Position numbers and translations under genes: made by a program
Origin: Bacteroidota bacterium
GTDB lineage: Bacteria; Bacteroidota; Bacteroidia; Chitinophagales; Chitinophagaceae
Direction of reading: 5' to 3'
DNA length: 64,000 bases
Assembly: GCA_026391455.1 (NCBI GenBank)
Contig: JAPLEH010000035.1
Location: 205,221 to 269,220 of the forward strand
The notes under the pieces: generated by a model
What the model was told of the DNA's origin: nothing
What the model saw: only the letters and a program-made list of their open reading frames with translations
Database searches by the model: none
Part shown: positions 53,225-62,210 of the stretch, piece after piece
How positions within the stretch are numbered: position 1 is the stretch's first letter
How the letters are laid out: every line of letters begins with the position of its first letter

Positions 53225-53473
53225 ATGTTCGAAGAATTTGAAAATAAAAGACGGAAGCAGTTTTCATCAATGAAGTCCCTGGTGGATTATGCCATGGGCT
53301 TCATTATCATTTTATTTGGGTTATTCTTTTTGTTTCGTTCCCAATTGGGTAATATTCCGATCAATGCAACCCTGGGTGAGCCGGATTTGCTTGAAAAAAT
53401 ATTCGGAGGGTTATGTTTACTGTATGGATCCTGGCGTATTTACAGGGGGTATCAAAAAAAATATTTCAGATGA
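53225..53473 (+). CDS. Small two-helix membrane protein
   Basis: The product is 82 residues. A basic cytosolic start (FEEFENKRRKQF) is followed by a hydrophobic helix (AMGFIIILFGLFFLF) and a second one (IFGGLCLLYGSWRIY). It overlaps the next gene by 4 bp (ATGA), so the two are translationally coupled. Its role is probably in the same TonB-linked complex, which is inference. Confidence 0.75.
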   Translation: MFEEFENKRRKQFSSMKSLVDYAMGFIIILFGLFFLFRSQLGNIPINATLGEPDLLEKIFGGLCLLYGSWRIYRGYQKKYFR

Positions 53474-54420
53474 CGAAGACCGGTATTGTATCTGCCAGCA
53501 AAGGAAAGGGACTGGTCTTTACGGCGATTTTATTTTTATTGCTTGCAGGCAATGGGTGTAAATCGTACAAAGAACAGAAAGATGCGTTAAAGGATACACC
53601 GGAACGGGGAAGTATCCATGTAAGTGCCGATGAGTCATTTAAACCGGTGATCGATGAAATGGTGAAAGTATATGAATCAAACAATACCGATACTAAAATA
53701 AATGTGCAGTACAAACCGGAGGCGGAATGTTTTAAAGATCTTTTCGTAGATAGTATCCGTATGGTGATTGCCACCAGGCGCCATACAAAGGAGGAAAATG
53801 ATTTTATGGTGGATTCGTTCAAGATGGGATTAAAAAGTATGGCCATTGCCCGCGATGGGATTGCCGTGATCGTAAACCCTTCGTCACCTGACACGATTTT
53901 CACCATGAAGGACATAAAAGATATCCTTCGGGGAACCTATAAGAAAAAGTTAATTCCGGTATTTGATGGGGTCAAAGCAACCAGTACGGTACGTTTTGTC
54001 ATCGATTCAGTATTGCGTGGCGATTCACTTACTAAAGAAGCGATGGCGGCCCGCAGCAGCGAGGGCGTAATCGACTTTATTGCTAAAAACACAGGTGTAA
54101 TAGGATTTATCGGCGTGGAATGGATTGGTAACCCGGAAGATACCGCCCAGATCAGTTTTTTGAAGCGGGTAAAAGTGGCAGCAATTGAGTCCACCGATAT
54201 TCCGGGAGGATATGTTAAAGCTTACCAGGCAAACATTTACATTAAGCGGTACCCATTGGTACGGGATTTGGTTTATATACTGAAAGAGAATTACCGGGGA
54301 TTAGGAACAGGCTTCGGAAATTTCATGAGCGGAGAGTTGGGACAAATACTGTTCAGAAGATCATACCTGGCGCCAATCTTAAAAAATTTAGGGATACGCC
54401 CGGTACGATTGAAGGAGTAA
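53470..54420 (+). CDS. PstS-like substrate-binding lipoprotein
   Basis: The product is 316 residues. The N-terminus is hydrophobic and ends with a lipobox-like LLAGNGC. The mature part resembles phosphate-type periplasmic binding proteins (SIHVSADESFKPVIDEMVKVYE, VIVNPSSPDTIFTMKDIKDILRG, ARSSEGVIDFIAKNTGVIGFIG). The usual ABC transporter genes (pstC/A/B) are absent, and instead it sits in a TonB operon. It may bind a phosphate-like ligand or have been recruited to a structural role. ATG 53470 overlaps the upstream stop. Confidence 0.85.
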   Translation: MTKTGIVSASKGKGLVFTAILFLLLAGNGCKSYKEQKDALKDTPERGSIHVSADESFKPVIDEMVKVYESNNTDTKINVQYKPEAECFKDLFVDSIRMVIATRRHTKEENDFMVDSFKMGLKSMAIARDGIAVIVNPSSPDTIFTMKDIKDILRGTYKKKLIPVFDGVKATSTVRFVIDSVLRGDSLTKEAMAARSSEGVIDFIAKNTGVIGFIGVEWIGNPEDTAQISFLKRVKVAAIESTDIPGGYVKAYQANIYIKRYPLVRDLVYILKENYRGLGTGFGNFMSGELGQILFRRSYLAPILKNLGIRPVRLKE

Positions 54421-54462
54421 TCAAAGTTGCTATATTTACAAACAATAAAAGAAGAAAAGAAA

Positions 54463-56235
54463 ATGAAGAAAACCACTATTTCATTATTCATGGCCGGACT
54501 GCTATTGGCATCCGGTCTGAAAGCCCAGACTATACAGGAGGGTATGAATCACCTGTATGCGGATAGGTTTCAGAGCGCTATTGGAGTATTTGAAAAATTG
54601 CTTGCTGCAAATCCCAATAATATAGACGCTACCTACTGGCTTGGCCAGACATACTTTGATATGGATCAGAATGGCAAAGCCCGCCAGTTGTATGAAAAGG
54701 CACAGTCCACCAATGGTGGCGCACCTCTGATCCTTGTTGGTCTCGGTCATGCTGATCTGCACGACAATAAGACCAATGATGCGCGTCAGAAATTTGAAGC
54801 CGCTATCACCGCTGCTACCAGTGGTAAAAAAGGTCCTGATCCCATTGTTCTTACGGCTATAGGCCGCGCCAATGTGGATGCCAAGGCCGGTGATTTTAAC
54901 TATGCGATCGAAAAATTGAAAATCGCATTGGAAAAAGATCCCCGCAATACAGAGACATTACTTCAATTGGGTAATGCCTATCGTAAAGCACGTCCCGGTG
55001 AAGGTGGAGGCGAAGCCTTTCAGAATTATAAAAAAGCACTCGAAGTGAACCCTTCTTTTGCTGTAGCTGATATGCGCCTGGCTAAATTATTCGAATCACA
55101 AAAGAACTGGGAACTGGTGCTGGAATACCTGAATGATGCAGTGAACAGGGACAGTAAATTTGCTCCTGCTTACTATGAACTCTTTTACTACTATTTCTAC
55201 CGTGCTAAGTTTGCCGAAGCACAGGAGCAGCTTAATAAATATACGGCCAATGCTGATCCTGAGCCTCAACATGATTTTCTGAATGCACAATTATGCTGGG
55301 CCAATAAAGATTATACATGTGCAGTAACAAAAGCGGAAAGCGTGGTAAGCCAGATGGGCGAAAGCACCAAGCCGAAAGTACTGAAGCTGCTGGCCGATGC
55401 GAATTTCCAGAAGGGTGACTATACCAATGCCCGTAAATACATCGACTGGTATTTCAAAAAGGAAAAGCCGGAAGATATTATCTCATTCGACTATAAACTA
55501 TTGGCTGATGTACTGGGCAAAACAGGCGGTACACCCGATGAAATTTATAATGCTTACATAAAGGGAGCGAGCCTGGATTCTGTAAACACTTCCAAGATCG
55601 ACTTCCTGAAGCAGGGTGCAGAAGTATTCAAAACGGCAGGTGACCGTGTAAGGGAAGGGGATATCCGTTCTGAGATCATTAAAATAAAGGCGGACAAAGC
55701 CTCTCAAAGGGATTATTTCGATGCCGGACTGGCTTATTACCAGGGTTCCAACCTGGATAAAGCTGATGTAATGTTTGATACATATACTCAGAAATGGCCG
55801 GAAGAAACTTTTGGCTGGCAGATGAAGTTCCAGATCGGCCGCCTGAGAGATACCACCATGGAAAAAGGACTGGCTGTACCTTTCGCCACCCGTTACCTCG
55901 AAGTATTGGAAAAAGATACGGCTAAGAATAAAAAATCCATTCTCAGCACAGCTGGTTACCTGGCTACTTATTATGCCAACATCGCCAAAGACAGGCCCAA
56001 AGCCATCGATTACCTGAAAAAAATGCTGGTATTCGACCCCACCAATGAGGGTATCAAAAACAATATTACCCAATTGGAAAAAGCGCCACCCGCTAAGCCC
56101 AATACACCTGCACCGAAAGGAAATGCACCCGCATCTACCAAGCCTGCAGGCACATCCGGAGCCAAGCCGGCCGCCAAGACGACCGTAAAGCCTAAAACAA
56201 CCCCTGTCGCAAAAAATGCGACAGTCAAGAAATGA
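54463..56235 (+). CDS. Secreted tetratricopeptide-repeat protein
   Basis: The product is 590 residues with a signal peptide ending at GLKAQ. TPR units run from about residue 25 to 530 (for example YADRFQSAIGVFEKLLAANPNNIDA-type and NTETLLQLGNAYRKA helices). The last 50 residues are a Pro/Ala/Lys/Thr-rich tail starting PPAKPNTPAPKG. It probably scaffolds a periplasmic or outer-membrane complex. It lies 42 bp after the PstS-like gene, and a terminator follows. ATG 54463 was chosen. Confidence 0.88.
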   Translation: MKKTTISLFMAGLLLASGLKAQTIQEGMNHLYADRFQSAIGVFEKLLAANPNNIDATYWLGQTYFDMDQNGKARQLYEKAQSTNGGAPLILVGLGHADLHDNKTNDARQKFEAAITAATSGKKGPDPIVLTAIGRANVDAKAGDFNYAIEKLKIALEKDPRNTETLLQLGNAYRKARPGEGGGEAFQNYKKALEVNPSFAVADMRLAKLFESQKNWELVLEYLNDAVNRDSKFAPAYYELFYYYFYRAKFAEAQEQLNKYTANADPEPQHDFLNAQLCWANKDYTCAVTKAESVVSQMGESTKPKVLKLLADANFQKGDYTNARKYIDWYFKKEKPEDIISFDYKLLADVLGKTGGTPDEIYNAYIKGASLDSVNTSKIDFLKQGAEVFKTAGDRVREGDIRSEIIKIKADKASQRDYFDAGLAYYQGSNLDKADVMFDTYTQKWPEETFGWQMKFQIGRLRDTTMEKGLAVPFATRYLEVLEKDTAKNKKSILSTAGYLATYYANIAKDRPKAIDYLKKMLVFDPTNEGIKNNITQLEKAPPAKPNTPAPKGNAPASTKPAGTSGAKPAAKTTVKPKTTPVAKNATVKK

Positions 56236-56264
56236 TAAACTCGGTTTTCTTCTTTTTTACAAAA

Positions 56265-56295
56265 AATCCCTTGCCTTCATTGGTAAGGGATTTTG
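56265..56295 (+). terminator. Terminator of the TPR gene
   Basis: AATCCCTTGCC pairs with GGTAAGGGATT (56265-56275 / 56282-56292), with one G-T pair and a 6-nt loop, followed by TT. It separates the TonB operon from nuo. Confidence 0.75.
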
Positions 56296-56373
56296 CTTTC
56301 CGGGCCCGGCTAAATCGGGTGATAATCATGTACCGGGTACATTTTTAAATAAGGTATTTTCAGCCCATCGCCT

Positions 56374-56381
56374 TATTTTTG
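56374..56381 (+). promoter_or_regulatory. -7 box TATTTTTG of the nuo operon
   Basis: TATTTTTG fits TAnnTTTG and lies 18 bp before the nuoA ATG. No exact TTTG is found 19 bp upstream, so the -33 element is weak. Confidence 0.55.
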
Positions 56382-56398
56382 CCCCCAGAAGAAAACAC

Positions 56399-56794
56399 AT
56401 GCTTTACTTACTTCAGACAAATCTGGAAAGTGCAGTATCCAGTTCCTACCTGCCGGTTGGATTACAGATACTTATTGCCGTCGGCCTTATCATTTTTCTG
56501 ACGGTAGTGACCCATTTACTGGGCCCCAAACGCGTAACGACCGATAAGCTCCAAACCTTTACCAGTGGTATCGAAACACATGGAGATGCCCGGCAGCCCA
56601 TGGCCATCAAGTATTTTCTGACAGCCATCCTGTTCGTGCTTTTTGATGTGGAAGTGATCTTTTTTTACCCCTATGCAGTAAACTTCCGGGAACTGGGCTG
56701 GAATGGATTTTGGGCGGTGCTCATGTTTGTAGGTTTTTTCCTTTGTGGGTTCTATTATATCCTGAAAAAAGGAGCCCTGAAGTGGGAGGATTGA
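56399..56794 (+). CDS. nuoA: NADH-quinone oxidoreductase subunit A
   Basis: The product is 131 residues and a membrane subunit of complex I. Three transmembrane helices match NuoA: about residues 17-40 (VGLQILIAVGLIIFLTVV), the YFLTAILFVLFDVEVIFFYPYAV segment, which is the family signature with its DVE, and FWAVLMFVGFFLCGFYYI. The start at 56399 is set by the promoter box and conservation; upstream in-frame codons are not conserved. The spacer to nuoB is 179 bp and has GATAAT-type repeats. Confidence 0.96.
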   Translation: MLYLLQTNLESAVSSSYLPVGLQILIAVGLIIFLTVVTHLLGPKRVTTDKLQTFTSGIETHGDARQPMAIKYFLTAILFVLFDVEVIFFYPYAVNFRELGWNGFWAVLMFVGFFLCGFYYILKKGALKWED

Positions 56795-56973
56795 ATAATG
56801 AGATAATTTGATAATCTGATAATGGTAGCATCAGGTGGTCTGAAGAAGTGGGAATGAAATACATAGATTGTTGGAAAATTTATAATAATACTTGATAATG
56901 CTAGAACCGGCCAGTGTTTAAGGTGTTATCTGGAAGAGGAATTATCAATTATTAATTACTAATTATTAATTAT
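56795..56973. repeat. nuoA-nuoB spacer with GATAAT and ATTATTAATTA short repeats
   Basis: The 179-bp spacer starts with GATAATTTGATAATCTGATAA-type 9-bp steps and ends with TTATCAATTATTAATTACT and TATTAATTAT. I see no gene. Confidence 0.55.
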
Positions 56974-57558
56974 ATGTCACGCCCTGTATCATACAACCTG
57001 ATCAAAAAGCCATACGAAGCGGATATCAGCGTGGTGGATATGCCGGAAGGACACCAGGGAGAAGGATTTTTTGCCACCTCACTTAACAAAGTGATCGGTC
57101 TGGCCCGGCAAAATTCCATCTGGCCACTGCCTTTTGCCACTTCCTGCTGTGGTATCGAGTTCATGGCTACCATGGGATCTCACTACGACCTTGCCCGCTT
57201 TGGATCTGAAAGGGTGGGATTTTCTCCCCGCCAGTGCGACCTGCTGATGGTAATGGGTACCATTGCCAAAAAAATGGGACCTGTGGTGAAACAGGTGTAT
57301 CTCCAAATGGCGGAACCCCGTTGGGTAATTGCCGTGGGAGCCTGTGCCAGCAGCGGAGGAATTTTTGACACCTATAGTGTGTTGCAGGGAATAGACCAGG
57401 TTGTACCCGTAGATGTATATGTACCGGGTTGCCCGCCCCGCCCCGAAGCCATCATTGATGGTGTGATCCGGATACAAGAACTGGTGGGTAAAGAAAGCCT
57501 GCGCAGAAGGAATGGCCAACAGTACAAGGCATTACTGGAAAGCTACGGAATACAATAA
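56974..57558 (+). CDS. nuoB: NADH-quinone oxidoreductase subunit B
   Basis: The product is 194 residues. NuoB binds cluster N2, the last cluster before quinone. Ligand cysteines are Cys58-Cys59 (ATSCCGIEFMA), Cys124 (GACASSGGIFD) and Cys153 (PGCPPRPEA). The length is typical. It is peripheral to the membrane arm. Confidence 0.98.
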   Translation: MSRPVSYNLIKKPYEADISVVDMPEGHQGEGFFATSLNKVIGLARQNSIWPLPFATSCCGIEFMATMGSHYDLARFGSERVGFSPRQCDLLMVMGTIAKKMGPVVKQVYLQMAEPRWVIAVGACASSGGIFDTYSVLQGIDQVVPVDVYVPGCPPRPEAIIDGVIRIQELVGKESLRRRNGQQYKALLESYGIQ

Positions 57559-57675
57559 ACAACTAATAACTAACCTATTTCTGATACCACTACTAAAATT
57601 CCAAACACCCAATGAACGATCATTGTAACGCCACCGGAGACTGGAATTTGGAATTTTAATAATTGGATTTTACGT

Positions 57676-58182
57676 ATGTCATTAATAAACGACCATATCA
57701 GGCAACGGCTCAGCGAAAAATTTCCGGAGCAACTTACCGGTTTTGAAGAAACTTATGGTATGCTCAGCTTTGAAGCACCCAGGGACCTTAACCTGAAAGT
57801 GCTTAGTTTCCTCTATGATGATGAAGAATTAAAATTTCGCTTCCTGACCGACCTCTGTGGTGTACATTATCCCACACAACAGGAACGGGAGATCGCTGTT
57901 GTCTATCATCTGCACAATATGGTGGACAACGTGCGTATACGAATGAAAATATTTGCTCCGGTAAGCAAACCGGATGTATATACTGCAACCGGATTATTCT
58001 CTGCAGCCAACTGGATGGAAAGAGAGACCTATGATTTTTTTGGGGTCAACTTTGTAGGCCATCCAAAACTGAAGCGCATTCTCAATGTAGATGAAATGGA
58101 TTATTTCCCGCTTCGCAAAGAATTTCCGCTCGAAGACCAGACCCGCATCGATAAAGATGATGAAATGTTTGGAAGAGGATAA
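57676..58182 (+). CDS. nuoC: NADH-quinone oxidoreductase subunit C
   Basis: The product is 168 residues. The NuoC signature is ERETYDFFGVNFVGHPKLKR, preceded by LKFRFLTDLCGVHYP. It ends with DYFPLRKEFPLED. It is a separate gene, not fused to nuoD. The spacer to nuoD holds GATAAT-type repeats. Confidence 0.97.
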   Translation: MSLINDHIRQRLSEKFPEQLTGFEETYGMLSFEAPRDLNLKVLSFLYDDEELKFRFLTDLCGVHYPTQQEREIAVVYHLHNMVDNVRIRMKIFAPVSKPDVYTATGLFSAANWMERETYDFFGVNFVGHPKLKRILNVDEMDYFPLRKEFPLEDQTRIDKDDEMFGRG

Positions 58183-58222
58183 TTAGATAATTGGATAATG
58201 TGATAATGAGATAAAGGGATAA
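58178..58222. repeat. GATAAT-type short tandem repeat after nuoC
   Basis: The sequence steps through GATAATTAGATAATTGGATAAT, GTGATAATGAGATAA and GGGATAATGG, with a period of 8-9 bp starting within the last codons of nuoC. The same type of array follows nuoA and precedes the cysD-cysN array. Confidence 0.6.
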
Positions 58223-58333
58223 TGGCATTGTAAATGTTTTGAAAAGAATATATACGGGTGGTGTAAGCAAGTACTGCGATGAAAGGAAGCAAATCAGCAG
58301 ACTTAACACCTTTCACCCAACGAAAAATTAAAT

Positions 58334-59557
58334 ATGTCAGAACAGCATATCAAATTACCGGAAGGCTCGATAGAGAAGACAACAACTACACTGAACCTGG
58401 GGCCCACGCACCCGGCCACCCACGGTGTGATGCAGAATATTCTTGAACTGGATGGTGAACGGGTAGTCTCTACAGAACAAACTATCGGTTATATACACCG
58501 TGCTTTTGAAAAGCTCGCAGAACGGAGACCACTGGCACAGATCACCACACTCACCGACCGGTTGAATTATTGCTCTTCGCCCATCAATAACATGGGATGG
58601 CATCTTACCTGCGAAAAATTATTGGGTATCAAAACCCCCAAGCGGGTGGATTACCTGCGGGTAATCATCATGGAACTGGCACGTATTTCCGATCACCTGA
58701 TCTGCAACTCCATTGTGGGCGTGGATGCCGGTGCTTATACCGGATTCCTTTACGTAATGCAGTACCGTGAGTTGATCTATGAGATCTATGAAGAAATTTG
58801 CGGAGCCCGTCTTACCACCAATATGGGCCGCATCGGCGGTTTTGAAAGAAATTTCAACAATATCGCTTTCGAAAAGATCGAAAAATTTTTACGCGAATAT
58901 CCCAAAGTGCTGAAAGAATTTGAAAACCTCTTTCAGCGCAACCGCATCTTTATGGAGCGTACCATGGGTACCGGGGCCATCAGTGCCGACAGGGCCTTGA
59001 ACTATGGCTTTACCGGCCCCAACCTGCGGGCTGCCGGCGTGGATTATGATGTGCGCGTGCATACACCTTATAGCAGTTACGAAGATTTTCAATTCAATAT
59101 ACCCGTAGGTACTACCGGCGATAATTATGACCGCTGGCTGGTACGGGAGAAAGAAATGTGGGAAAGCCTCAGCATCATAGAACAGGCCTATCAGAAAGTG
59201 CAGGATTTTAAAGGGGCGGAAGCAGAGATTTATCATGCAGATGTACCCGAATATTATCTCCCTCCCAAAGCGGATGTGTACACCAAAATGGAAGCGCTGA
59301 TCTATCACTTTAAGATCATTATGGGTGAAACCGATATTCCCGCAGGGGAAGTGTATCAGGCTGTGGAAGCTGGAAACGGTGAACTGGGCTTTTACCTGGT
59401 CAGCGACGGAGGAAGATCACCTTACCGGTTGCATTTTCGCAGACCTTGTTTTATTTATTACCAGGCCTATGAGGAACTGATCAAAGGAGCCATGCTGAGC
59501 GATGCGATTATGACGATGAGCAGCCTGAACCTGATCGCGGGAGAATTGGATGCTTAG
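58334..59557 (+). CDS. nuoD: NADH-quinone oxidoreductase subunit D
   Basis: The product is 407 residues. The N-terminal signature LNLGPTHPATHGVMQNILELDGE and YCSSPINNMGWHLTCEKLLGI are NuoD-specific, with GAYTGFLYVMQYRE and the C-terminal LHFRRPCFIYYQAYEELIKG. It forms part of the quinone-binding site with NuoB. The length is normal. Confidence 0.98.
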   Translation: MSEQHIKLPEGSIEKTTTTLNLGPTHPATHGVMQNILELDGERVVSTEQTIGYIHRAFEKLAERRPLAQITTLTDRLNYCSSPINNMGWHLTCEKLLGIKTPKRVDYLRVIIMELARISDHLICNSIVGVDAGAYTGFLYVMQYRELIYEIYEEICGARLTTNMGRIGGFERNFNNIAFEKIEKFLREYPKVLKEFENLFQRNRIFMERTMGTGAISADRALNYGFTGPNLRAAGVDYDVRVHTPYSSYEDFQFNIPVGTTGDNYDRWLVREKEMWESLSIIEQAYQKVQDFKGAEAEIYHADVPEYYLPPKADVYTKMEALIYHFKIIMGETDIPAGEVYQAVEAGNGELGFYLVSDGGRSPYRLHFRRPCFIYYQAYEELIKGAMLSDAIMTMSSLNLIAGELDA

Positions 59558-59600
59558 ACAAACAGACACGTTGAATTCAGACTTTTGAATTTTTTAGAAT

Positions 59601-60101
59601 ATGGTACAATTTTCAGAAAAAGCAATGCAGGAAGTAAAACGGATAATAAGTTTTTATCCGGAAGGAAAGCAGAAGAGTGCTGTGATTCCGGTATTGCACC
59701 TGGCCCAGCAGGAATTTGGCGGCTGGCTGAGCACCGACACCATGGACTATGTGGCTTCCTTGCTGAGCCTGAAACCCATCGAAGTGTATGAAGTGGCTAC
59801 TTTCTACAGCATGTACAACCTGAAGCCAGTGGGCAAGTATATGTTTGAAGTATGCCAGACCGGACCCTGTATGCTCAATGGTAGTGATGATATCGTAAAA
59901 TATATTTATGACAAATTGGGTATCAAACCCGGAGAAACAACCACCGATGGTTTGTTTACACTCAAAACGGTAGAATGTCTGGGCGCCTGTGGCTACGCAC
60001 CGATGATGCAAATGGGCAAACATTACCGTGAACACCTGACGAAAGAAAAAGTGGATGCGATTGTGGAAGAATGCCGTAATAACGTAGCGATTAAAAATTG
60101 A
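59601..60101 (+). CDS. nuoE: NADH-quinone oxidoreductase subunit E
   Basis: The product is 166 residues. The [2Fe-2S] thioredoxin-like fold has Cys85 and Cys90 (CQTGPC) and Cys126 and Cys130 (CLGAC). It works with NuoF in NADH oxidation. The stop codon overlaps the next gene's TTG start by 4 bp. Confidence 0.97.
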   Translation: MVQFSEKAMQEVKRIISFYPEGKQKSAVIPVLHLAQQEFGGWLSTDTMDYVASLLSLKPIEVYEVATFYSMYNLKPVGKYMFEVCQTGPCMLNGSDDIVKYIYDKLGIKPGETTTDGLFTLKTVECLGACGYAPMMQMGKHYREHLTKEKVDAIVEECRNNVAIKN

Positions 60102-60523
60102 GATTGAAAAAGATATTCATTATAGTTCTTTTATGTCAATGGGTTGCAGCAAGTGCCCAAACGGATGAAGAGAAGCTCACCAGTACGTTGAAAGCGTTTC
60201 ATCAGGCATTGGTAAACCGGAATACGGTTTCCATCAACCAGCAAACGGATAAAGCGCTGAGTTATGGCCATAGCAACGGATGGGTGGAAACCAAGAGTGA
60301 AATGATAAAAAACCTGGAAACAGGTTATATGATATATCGCAGTTATGCGGAAGACAGTGTGCAGGTAGTGATCAATGGAAATATGGCGCATGCACGATTT
60401 GTGGCAGATATTGGGGCTACATTAAATGGTAAGGAGGGCAACTTCCACCTGAAAGTGCTGGAAGTGTGGGTGAGGAAAGGAAAGCGATGGGTGTTATTTG
60501 CAAGACAGGCAGTAAAAGGATGA
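60098..60523 (+). CDS. Exported NTF2-like (DUF4440) protein inside the nuo operon
   Basis: The product is 141 residues. The start codon appears to be TTG 60098, overlapping the nuoE stop; TTG 60104 is an alternative. A signal peptide ends near AASAQ. The mature part has the NTF2/DUF4440 cone-fold pattern (KLTSTLKAFHQALVNRNT, SYGHSNGWVETKSEMIKNL, RFVADIGATLNG, LEVWVRKGKRWVLFARQAV). DUF4440 proteins are often accessory, and a role in complex I is not known. It overlaps the next gene by 4 bp. Confidence 0.8.
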   Translation: MRLKKIFIIVLLCQWVAASAQTDEEKLTSTLKAFHQALVNRNTVSINQQTDKALSYGHSNGWVETKSEMIKNLETGYMIYRSYAEDSVQVVINGNMAHARFVADIGATLNGKEGNFHLKVLEVWVRKGKRWVLFARQAVKG

Positions 60524-60807
60524 CGTTACTTTATACCATTGGTGTGTTTGGTGCTTTGCTGTTTCTGGCGGTGTTGACAGAAGTCCTGTTACGCATGGCA
60601 GGCTGTTGGCCGGAAGACCTGAAGACAGGATTTGGCAGAATGTATTTTGCCGGCTCTGTTATCGTAATCGTGGCAGCCGCAACACATGTGATTTTGAAAT
60701 TGAGAGATGTAATATTCACGCGGCATTTTTTTATGTTCTCCATTTGGGGAGCAATATTGGCAGTAGCAGTGTATGCTTTAACCCGGCCGGTGAAACAACG
60801 AATGTAA
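60520..60807 (+). CDS. Small membrane protein inside the nuo operon
   Basis: The product is 95 residues. Three hydrophobic helices are visible (TIGVFGALLFLAVLTEVLL, AGSVIVIVAAATHVIL and FFMFSIWGAILAVAVYAL). The start ATG 60520 overlaps the upstream stop (ATGA). It lies 43 bp before nuoF. No family is recognised. It could be an accessory subunit or unrelated cargo. Confidence 0.7.
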   Translation: MTLLYTIGVFGALLFLAVLTEVLLRMAGCWPEDLKTGFGRMYFAGSVIVIVAAATHVILKLRDVIFTRHFFMFSIWGAILAVAVYALTRPVKQRM

Positions 60808-60850
60808 AAAGACTGAATATAAATAAATCTGTTATACACGGATCAGCAAC

Positions 60851-62209
60851 ATGGGTAGAAAATTATTATTAGACAAAGCAAACGTTCCGAACATCAGACT
60901 CTATGATGTATATCGCCGCGAAGGCGGGTACCGTAGTGTGGAGAAGGCATTGAAGTCGATGAGTCCTGATCAGGTAACTGAAGAAGTGAAGAAAAGCGGC
61001 TTACGCGGACGCGGTGGGGCAGGGTTTCCTACGGGTATGAAATGGAGCTTCCTGGCCAAGCCGGAAGGAGTGCCCCGTTACCTGGTAGTGAATGCAGACG
61101 AATCAGAGCCCGGTACATTTAAAGACCGCTATCTGATGGAGTTCATTCCGCACCTGCTGATCGAAGGAATGATCACTTCCTCTTATGCATTAGGATCCAA
61201 CCGATCTTATATCTATATCCGGGGCGAATATGCCTGGATCGTGGATATATTGGAACAAGCTATCAACGAAGCCCGGCAAAATGGCTGGCTCGGAAAGAAT
61301 ATTTTAGGAACCGGATATGATCTCGAGATCTATGTGCAACGCGGGGCCGGGGCGTATATCTGTGGAGAAGAAACCGCCTTACTGGAATCCCTTGAAGGAA
61401 AGAGAGGGAATCCCCGTATCAAACCGCCCTTTCCTGCGGTGAAAGGATTGTGGGATTGCCCGACGGTGGTTAACAACGTGGAGACGATTGCTGCAGTGGT
61501 ACCCATCATCAACGAAGGCGGTGAGGAGTATGCAAAAATCGGAGTAGGTAAATCCACGGGCACCAAACTTATTTCGGCCTGTGGTAATATCAACAAGCCG
61601 GGTGTGTATGAAATCGACATGACTATCAGCGTGGAAGAATTTATTTACAGCGATGAATATTGCGGAGGTATACCCAATGGCCGGAAATTAAAGGCCTGTA
61701 TCCCGGGCGGATCGTCTGTGCCTATTCTTCCTGCTAATTTATTGCTCACTACCGCCAAAGGCGAAAAGCGGATGATGAATTATGAAAGCCTGGCCGATGG
61801 CGGGTTTGCCACTGGCTCCATGATGGGATCCGGTGGATTCATTGTACTGGATGATGCACAGTGTGTGGTAAAGCATACCTATACGCTGGCACGCTTCTAC
61901 CGTCATGAAAGTTGCGGCCAGTGCAGCCCCTGCCGGGAAGGAACTGGTTGGATGGAAAAAATATTATTGAAGATCGAAAACGGGCAGGGAAAGATGAGTG
62001 ATATTGACCTGCTCTGGGATATACAACGAAAGATTGAAGGGAATACCATTTGTCCGCTGGGAGATGCCGCGGCCTGGCCGGTAGCAGCCGCCATCCGTCA
62101 TTTCCGGGATGAGTTTGAATGGCATGTGAATAATCCGGAGGAATGTTTGAGAAGGAACTATGGGTTGATGCATTATGCGGATCCGATACATTTCCCTGCT
62201 ACGGCGTAA
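60851..62209 (+). CDS. nuoF: NADH-quinone oxidoreductase subunit F
   Basis: The product is 452 residues. The FMN/NADH site has GLRGRGGAGFPTGMKW, NADESEPGTFKDR and GAYICGEETALLESLEG. The cluster N3 motif is ESCGQCSPCREGTGWM near the C-terminus, with a later Cys in GNTICPLGDAA. It is the NADH-oxidising subunit. Its stop codon abuts the left inverted repeat of the following element. Confidence 0.98.
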   Translation: MGRKLLLDKANVPNIRLYDVYRREGGYRSVEKALKSMSPDQVTEEVKKSGLRGRGGAGFPTGMKWSFLAKPEGVPRYLVVNADESEPGTFKDRYLMEFIPHLLIEGMITSSYALGSNRSYIYIRGEYAWIVDILEQAINEARQNGWLGKNILGTGYDLEIYVQRGAGAYICGEETALLESLEGKRGNPRIKPPFPAVKGLWDCPTVVNNVETIAAVVPIINEGGEEYAKIGVGKSTGTKLISACGNINKPGVYEIDMTISVEEFIYSDEYCGGIPNGRKLKACIPGGSSVPILPANLLLTTAKGEKRMMNYESLADGGFATGSMMGSGGFIVLDDAQCVVKHTYTLARFYRHESCGQCSPCREGTGWMEKILLKIENGQGKMSDIDLLWDIQRKIEGNTICPLGDAAAWPVAAAIRHFRDEFEWHVNNPEECLRRNYGLMHYADPIHFPATA

Positions 62210-62210
62210 G

